From contig NZ_LQOW01000031.1 of assembly GCF_002102185.1 (NCBI RefSeq), positions 124,001 through 188,000 on the forward strand: a stretch of 64,000 nt of DNA, written 5' to 3'. Under the pieces are notes generated by a model. That model did not search any database, was not told where the DNA came from, and worked only from the letters and a program-made list of their open reading frames with translations. Below are positions 1 through 8,480 of the stretch, piece by piece. Position 1 is the first letter of the stretch; each line of letters opens with the position of its first letter. Source of the DNA: Mycobacterium fragae (GTDB lineage: Bacteria; Actinomycetota; Actinomycetes; Mycobacteriales; Mycobacteriaceae). A program made the position numbers and the translations under genes.

Positions 1-818
1 CGGCGTTCGCTCGTTATCAGCGCGCGGTCGGCCAGGTGCTGCTGACCGCGCAGGACATTTCGATGCGGGTACAGCACACCAACGCCCAGCGCACCCTGGA
101 CCGGCTGCGGGCGCTGCACGCGGTGGCGATCGTCAACGAGAACGACACGGTGGCCACCAACGAGATCCGGTTCGGTGACAACGACCGCCTCTCGGCACTG
201 GTCGCGCACCTGGTTGGCGCCGACGCACTTGTGCTGTTATCCGACATCGACGGGCTGTACGACTCCGACCCGCGGAAAGCGCCCGAATCACGCTTCATTC
301 CGGAGGTGTCCGGTCCGTCCGATCTGGTCGGCGTCGTCGCGGGACACAGCAGCCACCTGGGTACCGGCGGAATGGCGTCGAAGGTGTCCTCGGCGTTGCT
401 GGCCGCCGACGCCGGGGTCCCGGTGTTGCTCGCGGCCGCCGCCGACGCCGCGACCGCGCTGGCGGATGCATCAGTGGGCACGGCGTTCGCCGCGCGGCGG
501 CAGCGGATGTCGGCGCGACGATTCTGGGTGCGCTATGCCGCGGAGTCCGCGGGCTCGCTGACCCTCGACGAGGGCGCCGTACGCGCCGTGGTGGAGCAGC
601 GTCGCTCGCTCTTGCCGGCCGGTATCACCGCGCTGTCCGGTCGTTTTCACGGCGGTGACGTCGTCAACCTGTGTGGTCCAGACGCCACCGTGGTGGCCCG
701 GGGTGTCGTCGCCTACGACGCCGCCGAATTGGCCACGATGCTGGGCCGGTCGACCACCGACCTACCGCCCGAGCTGCGGCGGCCCGCCGTGCACGCCGAC
801 GACTTGGTTGCGGTGTAA
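1..818 (+). CDS. proB: Glutamate 5-kinase, 3' part (5' end outside window)
   Basis: First step of proline synthesis: ATP-dependent phosphorylation of L-glutamate, in the cytoplasm. The frame is open from base 3, so the amino-kinase N-terminus lies outside the window. Visible are the kinase segments NENDTVATNE, RFGDNDRLSA and LLSDIDGLY, the GTGGMASK loop, and a C-terminal PUA domain (roughly the last 90 residues, starting near SARRFWVRYA), as in full-length bacterial ProB. It reads very close to M. tuberculosis Rv2439c as remembered. The partner enzyme ProA is 16 kb downstream rather than adjacent. Its last 106 bases overlap the convergent sirtuin gene. Confidence 0.96.
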   Translation, partial: AFARYQRAVGQVLLTAQDISMRVQHTNAQRTLDRLRALHAVAIVNENDTVATNEIRFGDNDRLSALVAHLVGADALVLLSDIDGLYDSDPRKAPESRFIPEVSGPSDLVGVVAGHSSHLGTGGMASKVSSALLAADAGVPVLLAAAADAATALADASVGTAFAARRQRMSARRFWVRYAAESAGSLTLDEGAVRAVVEQRRSLLPAGITALSGRFHGGDVVNLCGPDATVVARGVVAYDAAELATMLGRSTTDLPPELRRPAVHADDLVAV

Positions 819-1648
819 GCCGGCAGCTCACCGGCCAGCAGCGCCAACAACTCCGAGCAGCCGCCGTCGACCTTGACGGTGGCCAAGCCGTCGCCGCGGG
901 TGGGTCCGCGGTTGACGATCGCGATCGGGATGCCCAGCGCGGCGGCGTTGCGCACGAACCGATAACCGGAGAACACCGTCAGCGACGACCCCGCGACCAG
1001 CAGCGCGTCGGCTTCGTCAATCAGTGAAAATGCTTGGTCCACACGGTCTTTCGGCACGGTCTCGCCGAAGTACACGATATCGGGTTTGAGCATGCCACCG
1101 CAGGATGGACAGTCGAGGTAGCGGAACGACGCGGTGTCGGCGACGACGGCGTCAGCGTCGGGCGCCACCGCCAACCCGCCGACAGCTTCGGCGCGCTCGA
1201 TGAATCCCGGGTTGAGCGCCTCCAGTTGCTCGGCCAGCGTTGCCCGGCTCATGGTGTCGCCGCAACTCAGGCAGATCACTCGCGCGTAGCTGCCGTGCAG
1301 ATTGACCACCGTCGTGCTGCCGGCCTTGGTGTGCAACAGGTCGACGTTCTGGGTGATCACGCCGGTCACCAGCCCGGCTTGCTCGAGCGTGGCGACCGCG
1401 CGGTGCCCGGCATTGGGCATGGTCTCGTCCATGTGCCGCCAGCCGATGTGGTTGCGGGCCCAATACCGCTGCCGGAACACCGGATCGGAGGTGAACTGCC
1501 GGATGGTCATGGGATTGCTCGGCGGTGAATCCGGGCCGCGGTAGTCGGGAATGCCCGAGTCGGTGGAGATCCCGGCGCCCGTCAGCACCGCGACACGGCG
1601 ACCGGCCAACAGCGCCACCAGCTCGGGGGCTTCGGGACGGGCACTCAC
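713..1648 (-). CDS. NAD-dependent protein deacylase (sirtuin, Sir2 family)
   Basis: NAD-consuming lysine deacylase of the Sir2 family. Motifs in order: GAGIST (24-29) and DSGIPDYRG (30-38) for NAD binding, TQNVDLLH (99-106), catalytic histidine in NLHG (118), two zinc-binding Cys pairs (C126/C129 and C180/C183), and VYFGE (192-196). The start is GTG at 1648. The core should end near residue 280. The last 30 or so residues are low-complexity and are read antisense to the end of proB, so they may not be functionally important. It is distinct in sequence from the short CobB type (Rv1151c) and looks closer to the SIRT4-like class. The next gene on the strand, 16 bases upstream, is an isochorismatase-like hydrolase. 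Confidence 0.9.
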   Translation of the reverse strand: MSARPEAPELVALLAGRRVAVLTGAGISTDSGIPDYRGPDSPPSNPMTIRQFTSDPVFRQRYWARNHIGWRHMDETMPNAGHRAVATLEQAGLVTGVITQNVDLLHTKAGSTTVVNLHGSYARVICLSCGDTMSRATLAEQLEALNPGFIERAEAVGGLAVAPDADAVVADTASFRYLDCPSCGGMLKPDIVYFGETVPKDRVDQAFSLIDEADALLVAGSSLTVFSGYRFVRNAAALGIPIAIVNRGPTRGDGLATVKVDGGCSELLALLAGELPAYTATKSSACTAGRRSSGGRSVVDRPSIVANSAAS

Positions 1649-1663
1649 CCGTCCGAGACTACG

Positions 1664-2203
1664 TCAGCCCAGGCAGTCCGCCGCCGTCGTCAATTCGGCG
1701 TCCATGTTCGCCTCCATCATCTTGAGCGCCGCCGCACCCAGCTCGGCGTCGATGTGGGCGACAGCATCCTTCGGAATCACCACAGGGAAATGCCGCACGT
1801 AGGCGTCGAGGGCGCTGTAAAGGATGCACTGCTCGGTGACTTGACCGGTCAGGATCAACCGTTTGGTGTCCAGGCGACCGAGCAGATAGGCCACGGGGGT
1901 CGCATAGAACACGCTGTGACGGACCTTGGTCACCAGGCGACTGCCCTCGGCCGGCACGATCGGGCGAACCAGATCCGGCCGCGCGCCGGCCAGCGCCGAA
2001 CGGACTATGTCGGAGAACTCCGCGCTGAAATCGCCGTAGTTGTCGTTGACGTACACCACGTCGACGTCGTCCGACTTTCCGGCGCGTTCGACAAGGTCGG
2101 CCAGCGGATCGATGATTTCCGCAACATTGGGTATCAGTACTTCGGCGTCGGAATGCTGATAGCTGTTCAGCATGTCGACCACCAGCACAGCGGTGTCGCT
2201 CAT
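1664..2203 (-). CDS. Isochorismatase-family cysteine hydrolase
   Basis: A 179-residue protein of the isochorismatase/nicotinamidase fold. The expected triad is visible as D10 (LVVDML), K93 (VTKVRH) and C126 (TEQCIL), with the cis-peptide pair VT before the cysteine. I chose the ATG at 2203. An upstream GTG at 2251 would add 16 residues unlike the family and would leave only 10 bases to nadE. It is divergent from nadE and lies directly upstream of the sirtuin. A role near NAD metabolism (for example nicotinamide hydrolysis) is tempting, but the sequence does not show the substrate, so this is inference from context only. Confidence 0.85.
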   Translation of the reverse strand: MSDTAVLVVDMLNSYQHSDAEVLIPNVAEIIDPLADLVERAGKSDDVDVVYVNDNYGDFSAEFSDIVRSALAGARPDLVRPIVPAEGSRLVTKVRHSVFYATPVAYLLGRLDTKRLILTGQVTEQCILYSALDAYVRHFPVVIPKDAVAHIDAELGAAALKMMEANMDAELTTAADCLG

Positions 2204-2261
2204 GCTGGGGTGATACCCGATGGCCCGGTGTTGACACCGGCCGGGCGACAATGGAAGGGCG

Positions 2262-4304
2262 ATGGACTTCTATAACGCTTACAGCCAGGGCTTTGCCCGG
2301 GTCGCCGCCTGTACCCATCACACGACGATCGGCGACCCGGTGGCCAACGCGGCATCGGTGCTGCGGCTGGCCCGTGAATGCCACGACGACGGCGTGGGGC
2401 TGGTCGTCTTCCCGGAACTCACGCTGTCCGGCTACTCCATTGAAGACATCCTGCTCCAGGACACCCTGCTCGACGCCGTCGAGGACGCGGTGCTCGACAT
2501 CGTCGCGGCTTCCACTGACCTGCTGCCCGTGCTGGTGGTCGGCGCACCACTGCGCTACCGGCACCGCATCTACAACACCGCGGTGGTGATCCACCGAGGC
2601 GTCGTGCTCGGTGTGGCGCCCAAGTCGTACCTGCCCACCTATCGGGAGTTCTACGAGCGCCGCCAAATCGCACCGGGAGACGACGAGCGCGGAGTTATCC
2701 GCATCGGCGACGTGCAGGCTCCGTTCGGGCCCGACCTGTTGTTCGCCGCATCCGATCTGCCCGATTTCGTCCTGCACGTCGAGATCTGTGAGGACATGTT
2801 CGTGCCGGTTCCGCCCAGCGCCGAAGCGGCGCTGGCGGGTGCGACGGTGCTGGCGAACCTGTCCGGTAGCCCGATCACGATCGGCCGGGCCGAGGACCGC
2901 TGCCTGTTGGCCCGCTCGGCGTCGTCGCGGTGCCTGGCCGCCTATGTCTACGCTGCTGCGGGCCAGGGCGAGTCGACGACCGACCTTGCGTGGGACGGCC
3001 AGACGATGATCTGGGAGAACGGCGTGCTGCTCGCCTCGTCCGAGCGCTTCCCCAAAGGGGAGCGACGTTCCACCGCCGACGTCGACACCGAGCTGCTGCG
3101 CTCGGAACGGCTTCGGATGGGGACGTTCGACGACAACCGTCGCCACCACCGGAGTTTGGCCGAGGCGTTCCGGCGCATCGAGTTCACACTGGACCCGCCA
3201 GCCGGCGACATCGGGCTGCTGCGCGACGTCGAGCGGTTCCCCTTCGTGCCGGCCGACCCCGACCGCTTGGAGCAGGACTGCTACGAGGCCTACAACATTC
3301 AGGTCGCCGGCCTGGAGCAACGGCTGCGGGCGCTGGACTACCCGAAGATCGTCATCGGCATTTCCGGCGGGCTGGACTCGACGCACGCGCTGATCGTCGC
3401 CGCACGCGCGATGGACCGGGAAGAACGGCCCCGCAACGACATTCTGGCGTTCACCCTGCCCGGATTCGCGACAGGTGATCGCACCAAACGCAATGCGGTC
3501 GAGCTCTGCCGCGCCCTCGGTGTCACGTTTTCCGAAATCGACATCACCGAGACCGCGAAACTGATGCTCAAAGAGATCGACCATCCGTTCTCCCGCGGCG
3601 AGAAGGTCTATGACGTCACCTTCGAGAACGTCCAGGCCGGTCTGCGCACCGACTACCTCTTCCGGCTGGCCAACCAGCGCGGGGGAATCGTGCTCGGCAC
3701 CGGCGACCTGTCCGAGCAGGCGCTGGGCTGGTCGACATACGGTGTCGGCGACCAGATGTCGCACTACAACGTCAACGGCGGGGTGCCCAAGACGCTGATC
3801 CAGCACCTAATCCGGTGGGTGATTTCTTCGGGCCAATTCGACGAGCAGGTGTGCGATGTTCTGCAGTCGGTGCTCGACACCGAGATCACTCCTGAACTCG
3901 TCCCCAGTGGTGAGGAAGAGGAACTGCAGAGCAGCGAGGCAAAGGTCGGACCGTTTGCACTGCAGGATTTCTCACTGTTCCAGGTGTTGCGCTTCGGGTT
4001 CCGTCCATCGAAGGTCGCGTTTTTGGCCTGGCACGCCTGGAGTGCTCCCGAGCGCGGAATCTGGCCGCCCGGATTTCCCGAGGACAAGCGGCCGTCTTAC
4101 TCGCTCAAGGAGATTCGGCACTGGCTGCAGGTCTTCGTGCAGCGGTTCTACTCGTTCAGTCAATTCAAACGCTCGGCGATGCCCAACGGGCCCAAGGTGT
4201 CACACGGGGGGTCGTTGTCGCCGCGCGGAGACTGGCGCGCCCCCTCGGACATGTCGGCCAAGACCTGGGTCGAGGAGATCGAGCGCGAAGTTCCCGAGGA
4301 GTGA
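2262..4304 (+). CDS. nadE: Glutamine-dependent NAD+ synthetase
   Basis: Last step of NAD synthesis: amidates deamido-NAD+ using ammonia released from glutamine. 680 residues, the length of the mycobacterial enzyme. The N-terminal nitrilase-type glutaminase domain has its triad at E52 (FPEL), K121 (PKSYLPT) and C176 (EICEDMF). The C-terminal synthetase domain carries the ATP-pyrophosphatase loop SGGLDST near residue 366. The ATG at 2262 gives the usual MDFYNAYSQGF N-terminus. It matches M. tuberculosis Rv2438c. Its start region is shared with the divergent isochorismatase gene, leaving 58 bases for both promoters. Confidence 0.97.
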   Translation: MDFYNAYSQGFARVAACTHHTTIGDPVANAASVLRLARECHDDGVGLVVFPELTLSGYSIEDILLQDTLLDAVEDAVLDIVAASTDLLPVLVVGAPLRYRHRIYNTAVVIHRGVVLGVAPKSYLPTYREFYERRQIAPGDDERGVIRIGDVQAPFGPDLLFAASDLPDFVLHVEICEDMFVPVPPSAEAALAGATVLANLSGSPITIGRAEDRCLLARSASSRCLAAYVYAAAGQGESTTDLAWDGQTMIWENGVLLASSERFPKGERRSTADVDTELLRSERLRMGTFDDNRRHHRSLAEAFRRIEFTLDPPAGDIGLLRDVERFPFVPADPDRLEQDCYEAYNIQVAGLEQRLRALDYPKIVIGISGGLDSTHALIVAARAMDREERPRNDILAFTLPGFATGDRTKRNAVELCRALGVTFSEIDITETAKLMLKEIDHPFSRGEKVYDVTFENVQAGLRTDYLFRLANQRGGIVLGTGDLSEQALGWSTYGVGDQMSHYNVNGGVPKTLIQHLIRWVISSGQFDEQVCDVLQSVLDTEITPELVPSGEEEELQSSEAKVGPFALQDFSLFQVLRFGFRPSKVAFLAWHAWSAPERGIWPPGFPEDKRPSYSLKEIRHWLQVFVQRFYSFSQFKRSAMPNGPKVSHGGSLSPRGDWRAPSDMSAKTWVEEIEREVPEE

Positions 4305-4382
4305 GTCGCCGGCCAACGTCGACTTGTTGTGCGAGATCGTTGGTGTATGGCCCAATAACTCGACGCTGGCGGTTAAGGGGGC

Positions 4383-5291
4383 TCAAAGCCGCCCCTCGAC
4401 CCGCAGCGCGGGATGCACCCAGTTGGGCGACCGGCGTTCGCGGAATGCGACGAACCCCTCGACGGCCTCGGCACCCTCGATGCTGGCCTCCATGCCGATG
4501 CGGTCATAGAGGCCGAGATAGTTGTCCAGGCTGGACTTGACCACCCGTCGGGCACCGGGTGCGGTGCGGCAACACTGTGCCAGTACGTCGGTGGCGGCAA
4601 CCATCAGCTCGTCGTGCGGCACCATCCGGGCGACCATGCCCCACTCGACGGCCTCCGCTGCCGTCAGCGTCCGCCCGGTGAACATCAGATCGCGGGTGCG
4701 GATCGGGCCGACGATCCGCGCCAGCATTTGGCTGTAGTACGTGTCGGCGATTCCTCGGAACAGCTCGGGGACCCGGAAGGTCGCGCGCTCGCTCACCACT
4801 GCGACGTCGCTGCACATCGCGATCTGTAGCCCGCCGCCCTGGCACAGGCCATTGACCGCGGAAACCACCGGCTTGGCCGACTTGCGCAGGGTGTCGAACG
4901 GTGTCACGTCCATCGACAGTGCCGACCCGAAATGCATCCAGTTGTCCGCTCCGCCGTCTGGCGGCGACCCGTCCCCCTCGCCGCTCCGCGGCTGGGGGTG
5001 CCCCCAGCGCCCGGCTTCGCCGCGCTGGCGATCGCCGCGGCCGCCACCGAGATCACCGCCGGGAGCGAACACGTCGCCTGTGCCGGTGATCAGCAGCCCC
5101 GCCAAATCCGCGTCGGCATTGACCCGGGATATCGCGTAGCGGATACCGAAGTACATCGCCGGCGTCATGGCGTTACGCGCTTCCGGGCGATCCAGCGTCA
5201 GGATCGCGAACGGCCCGTCGCGCCGAAACGTCAGGTAGGGCGTCCCCAGCCAATCACCCTCGGGCGGGCGTGGGCTGTCACTATCCGGCAT
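4383..5291 (-). CDS. Enoyl-CoA hydratase/isomerase family protein with an in-frame repeat insertion
   Basis: Crotonase-fold enzyme of fatty-acid or side-chain beta-oxidation. The oxyanion-hole segments are visible: ARNAMT with the APGGDLG loop, and NGLCQGGG followed by FRVPELFRGI. About 30 residues rich in Gly, Arg and Pro sit between APGGDLGGG and GGADNWMHF, where relatives go straight on. This stretch is the translated copy of a dispersed repeat (see 4991-5036). I prefer the ATG at 5291 because AAAGGAGAG lies just upstream. An ATG at 5330 overlapping the rbsK stop as TGATG is an alternative and would translationally couple the two genes. Whether the insertion is tolerated is unknown. Confidence 0.86.
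   Translation of the reverse strand: MPDSDSPRPPEGDWLGTPYLTFRRDGPFAILTLDRPEARNAMTPAMYFGIRYAISRVNADADLAGLLITGTGDVFAPGGDLGGGRGDRQRGEAGRWGHPQPRSGEGDGSPPDGGADNWMHFGSALSMDVTPFDTLRKSAKPVVSAVNGLCQGGGLQIAMCSDVAVVSERATFRVPELFRGIADTYYSQMLARIVGPIRTRDLMFTGRTLTAAEAVEWGMVARMVPHDELMVAATDVLAQCCRTAPGARRVVKSSLDNYLGLYDRIGMEASIEGAEAVEGFVAFRERRSPNWVHPALRVEGRL
4991..5036. repeat. Hairpin plus dispersed repeat copy A inside the enoyl-CoA hydratase gene
   Basis: Bases 4991-5008 form a perfect 8-bp stem (GCTGGGGG / CCCCCAGC) with a two-base loop. It is followed at 5008-5036 by a 29-bp unit, beginning CGCCCGGCTTCGCCGCG, that recurs at 30865-30893 with 27 of 29 matches. Together they account for most of the additional residues in the hydratase. 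Seen directly; origin as a small mobile or REP-like element is inferred. Confidence 0.7.
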
Positions 5292-5329
5292 TGCGGCTCT
5301 CCTTTGCGATGTTGGGTGCTGATATTCCA

Positions 5330-6187
5330 TCAGCCCGGCAGCACCGCTTCATCGATCGCCTCGGCATACGGCGCGCAGTCACCGGCGCCGGGCACCAGCG
5401 TCGCCAGCGCACCGGCGGCACAGGCCCGCCGCAACGCGCTGTCGCGGCCACCCGCCCAGCTTGCGGAAAGCACACCGGCGAATACGTCGCCGGCGCCGAC
5501 AGTGTCGACCGCCTCCACGCCCGGTGGGGCAACGGTGAACTCCTCGCCGCCGCCGATATAGGTGGCGCCGCCGGCGCCGCGGGTGACCACCCGATGCGGG
5601 ACCGGCCAAACCCACTGGGCGGCTTCGGCTTCGTTGACGACAACCACATCGGTCAGCTCGGCCAACTCCGCCAGCTCGTCCGCGTCGCCACCGGATGGCG
5701 AGGCGTTGACGATGACGGTTGCCCCCGCCGAATGGGCCTCCCGGGCGGCTGCTGTCGCCGTCGCGACCGGAATCTCCAACTGCACCAACAACACATCGCA
5801 GTCGGCGACCAGCGCGCGCAACCGGGGTGAGTTCAGCGTCAGCTGAGCATTGGCGCCCGGCGCGACCACGATGATGTTCTCACCGGCGGAGTCGACCACG
5901 ACGACCGCGCCGCCGCTGGGACCGCCGACCGTGATCAGCCCCTCGGTGCCCACTCGATTCGCGGTCAGGTGTTCCCGCAACTGCGCCGCCGCCGGGTCGT
6001 CGCCCGTGGCGCCGACCAACTGCACTTGTGCACCAGCACGCGCCGCCGCCACCGCCTGATTGGCGCCTTTGCCGCCGGGTGTCGACCGGGCCGAGGACGC
6101 CAGCACCGTCTCACCCGGGCGCGGCAGGGTATCGACATCAAACCCCATATCCATGTTCAGACTGCCCACCACGCAGACTCGCGTCAT
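5330..6187 (-). CDS. rbsK: Ribokinase (PfkB family sugar kinase)
   Basis: Phosphorylates ribose (or a related sugar) with ATP to feed the pentose phosphate pool. It is 285 residues with the PfkB signatures: substrate motif GGKGANQ (38-44), VTRGAGG (201-207), and the anion-hole/catalytic motif DTVGAGDVFAG with base D234. It matches the position and type of M. tuberculosis Rv2436. Its stop overlaps a possible ATG of the downstream hydratase (TGATG at 5328-5332). It is divergent from the cyclase gene with a 109-base gap. No ribose transporter or regulator is adjacent, so the natural substrate stays open. Confidence 0.9.
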   Translation of the reverse strand: MTRVCVVGSLNMDMGFDVDTLPRPGETVLASSARSTPGGKGANQAVAAARAGAQVQLVGATGDDPAAAQLREHLTANRVGTEGLITVGGPSGGAVVVVDSAGENIIVVAPGANAQLTLNSPRLRALVADCDVLLVQLEIPVATATAAAREAHSAGATVIVNASPSGGDADELAELAELTDVVVVNEAEAAQWVWPVPHRVVTRGAGGATYIGGGEEFTVAPPGVEAVDTVGAGDVFAGVLSASWAGGRDSALRRACAAGALATLVPGAGDCAPYAEAIDEAVLPG

Positions 6188-6296
6188 TGTGCCGACGCTA
6201 TGGAGTCGTGTCTGCTTTCACAGCGGAATGCGCCGCCGCGCCGCTTTTTCCGCAAACGCTGTTTCGAATGCGCGCCAAACGTTAGTCTGCTCATCG

Positions 6297-8480
6297 GTGC
6301 AGCAAACTGAACCGATCCCAGCACAGGAGCCCGCTCCGGCCGCAAAAGGCCGACGCCGGCCGCGGCTACTTCCTCGAGTAAGCATCCAGTCCAAGCTCCT
6401 GGTGATGCTGCTGCTGTCGAGCATCTTGTCGGTCGGGGTGATCGCCGTCATCGAATATGGCTCGGGCCGCAGCGCGCTGCGTACTGCGGTCTCACAGCGC
6501 TTGACCGAGTTGCGCGAGTCGCAGACGAGGGCGGTGGCCGCGCTCTTTGCCGACCTGACGAATTCGCTGATCGTCTACAGCCGCGACCCGACCACAGTCG
6601 ATGCCGTGCAGGCGTTCACTGCCGGCTTCAATGAATTGGCCAACGCGACAATCAGCCCCGAGCAGCAGCAGTCGATCGACAACTACTACGAGAACAAACT
6701 CATCAAGCCGGAAGACCGGGTGACTGGCGACAAACTTGATGTCAATCTACTGCTGCCCAGCTCGAACGCGCAGAAATATCTTCAGGCCAACTACACCGCG
6801 CCGTTTGCATCCGACCGGAATTCCGGGAAGTCCAGAAAGGTGGACGATGCGGGCGACGGGAGTGCCTGGTCGGCTGCCAACGCCCGGTTCAACGGCTACT
6901 TCCGCGAAATCGTCACGCGTTTCCAGTACGGAGACGCCTTGCTCCTCGATACCCAGGGCAACGTCGTCTACTGCGCGAACAAAGACGCCGACCTGGGCAC
7001 CAATATCCTGACCGGCCCGTATCGGGAGTCCAATCTGCGCGGCGCATACCAAAAGGCGCTGGCCGCAAACGATCTCGACTTCGTTTGGATCACCGACTTC
7101 CAGTCGTATCAGGCGCAACTCGGTACACCGACCGCGTGGTTGGTGTCGCCGATCGGCACCCAGGACAAGATCGTGGGCGTGCTGGCCCTGCCGCTGCCGA
7201 TCGCCAAGGTCAACGCGATCATGACCGCCAACCGGAACTGGGTGGCCGCCGGCATGGGCACGACGACCGAGACGTATCTGGCCGGCCCGGACGGGTTGAT
7301 GCGTTCAGATTCACGGCTCTTTTTGGAGGACCCCAAGGCATACCAGCGCGAGGCGGTGGCGGACGGTACCCCAACCGATGTCGTCAACAAAGCGATCCAG
7401 TTCGGCACGACGGTGCTGGTGCAGCCCGTCGACACCGCAGGTCTTCGCGCCGCCCAGCGAGGACAGCGCGGTGTCGTCGCCGACACGGACTACACGGGTA
7501 ACAGGGAATTGGAGGCTTACGCCCCGTTGACCGTGCCGAATTCCGACCTGCACTGGTCGATCTTGGCAACCCGGGACAACTCCGAGGCTTTGTCGGCGAT
7601 AGCGACGTTCACCCGAACCCTTGTGTTGGCGACCACCGCAATCATTTTCGTCATCTGTCTGGCAGCGATGCTGGCGGCCCAGCTGTTCGTGCGCCCGATC
7701 CGGCGGCTGGAGGCCGGCACGCGGAAGATCAGTAGCGGTGACTACGAAGTCACCATCCCCGCCACCTCGCACGACGAAATCGGAGATCTGACCGCGGCTT
7801 TCAATGAGATGAGCCGAAGCCTGCAGATCAAAGAGGAGCTGCTCAACGAGCAGCGCAGGGAAAACGACCGCCTGTTGCTGTCGTTGATGCCGGAGCCGGT
7901 CGTGCAGCGCTATCGCGAGGGCGAACAGACCATCGTGGAGGAGCATCAGGACGTCACCGTCATCTTCGCCGACATCGTCGGATTCGATGAGGTCTCCAAC
8001 GAACTCTCGGGCGAAGAATTCGTGCGGGGTGTGGACGCGTTGCTTCGCGAGTTCGATTCGGCGGCCGAATCCCTTGGTGTGGAACGGGTTCGCACATTCC
8101 ACAATGGATACCTGGCCAGCTGCGGAGTGAATACTCCGCGACTGGACAATGTGCACCGGACCGTCGAGTTCGCCATCGAAATGCAGCGCATCATCGACCG
8201 GTTCAACAGCCAGAGCAACTACGACTTGAGCCTTCGGGTGGGCATCACCACCGGGAAGGTTGTCAGCGGGCTGGTGGGCCGATCCAGCGTCGTTTACGAC
8301 ATGTGGGGCGCCGCGGTGAGCGTGGCTTACCAGATGAACAGCGGCTCACCGCAGCCCGGGATTTACGTGACCGCGCAGGTCTACGAAGTAATGCGGGACA
8401 TGCGCCAGTTCACCCCGGCCGGCACGATATCGGTCGGCGGATCAGAGCAGCCCATCTGGCGATTGTCGGAGCGCCAATGA
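6297..8480 (+). CDS. Membrane-anchored class III nucleotidyl cyclase-like protein, catalytic residues degenerate
   Basis: Homologue of M. tuberculosis Rv2435c. The GTG at 6297 (VQQTEPIPAQ) gives 727 residues, close to the known protein; frames further upstream run antisense into rbsK. Layout: Pro/Ala-rich cytoplasmic start, first membrane segment near 35-55, long extracytoplasmic sensor of about 350 residues (dCACHE-like in appearance), second membrane segment, HAMP linker, then a class III cyclase domain starting VTVIFADIVGF. Aligned by eye to Rv1625c, the first metal Asp (FADIVGF) and the Asp of VVYDMWG are present, but the substrate Lys reads Arg, the second metal Asp reads Asn (FHNGYLASCG), and the transition-state Asn/Arg pair reads Ser/Gln (AAVSVAYQM). 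Its stop overlaps the channel gene start as ATGA. Confidence 0.9.
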   Translation: MQQTEPIPAQEPAPAAKGRRRPRLLPRVSIQSKLLVMLLLSSILSVGVIAVIEYGSGRSALRTAVSQRLTELRESQTRAVAALFADLTNSLIVYSRDPTTVDAVQAFTAGFNELANATISPEQQQSIDNYYENKLIKPEDRVTGDKLDVNLLLPSSNAQKYLQANYTAPFASDRNSGKSRKVDDAGDGSAWSAANARFNGYFREIVTRFQYGDALLLDTQGNVVYCANKDADLGTNILTGPYRESNLRGAYQKALAANDLDFVWITDFQSYQAQLGTPTAWLVSPIGTQDKIVGVLALPLPIAKVNAIMTANRNWVAAGMGTTTETYLAGPDGLMRSDSRLFLEDPKAYQREAVADGTPTDVVNKAIQFGTTVLVQPVDTAGLRAAQRGQRGVVADTDYTGNRELEAYAPLTVPNSDLHWSILATRDNSEALSAIATFTRTLVLATTAIIFVICLAAMLAAQLFVRPIRRLEAGTRKISSGDYEVTIPATSHDEIGDLTAAFNEMSRSLQIKEELLNEQRRENDRLLLSLMPEPVVQRYREGEQTIVEEHQDVTVIFADIVGFDEVSNELSGEEFVRGVDALLREFDSAAESLGVERVRTFHNGYLASCGVNTPRLDNVHRTVEFAIEMQRIIDRFNSQSNYDLSLRVGITTGKVVSGLVGRSSVVYDMWGAAVSVAYQMNSGSPQPGIYVTAQVYEVMRDMRQFTPAGTISVGGSEQPIWRLSERQ

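Noticed and set aside
1659..3806. Long minus-strand frame of 715 codons opposite nadE
   Set aside because: Antisense shadow in high-GC DNA; only its 3' end overlaps a real gene in another frame, and the residues show no family.
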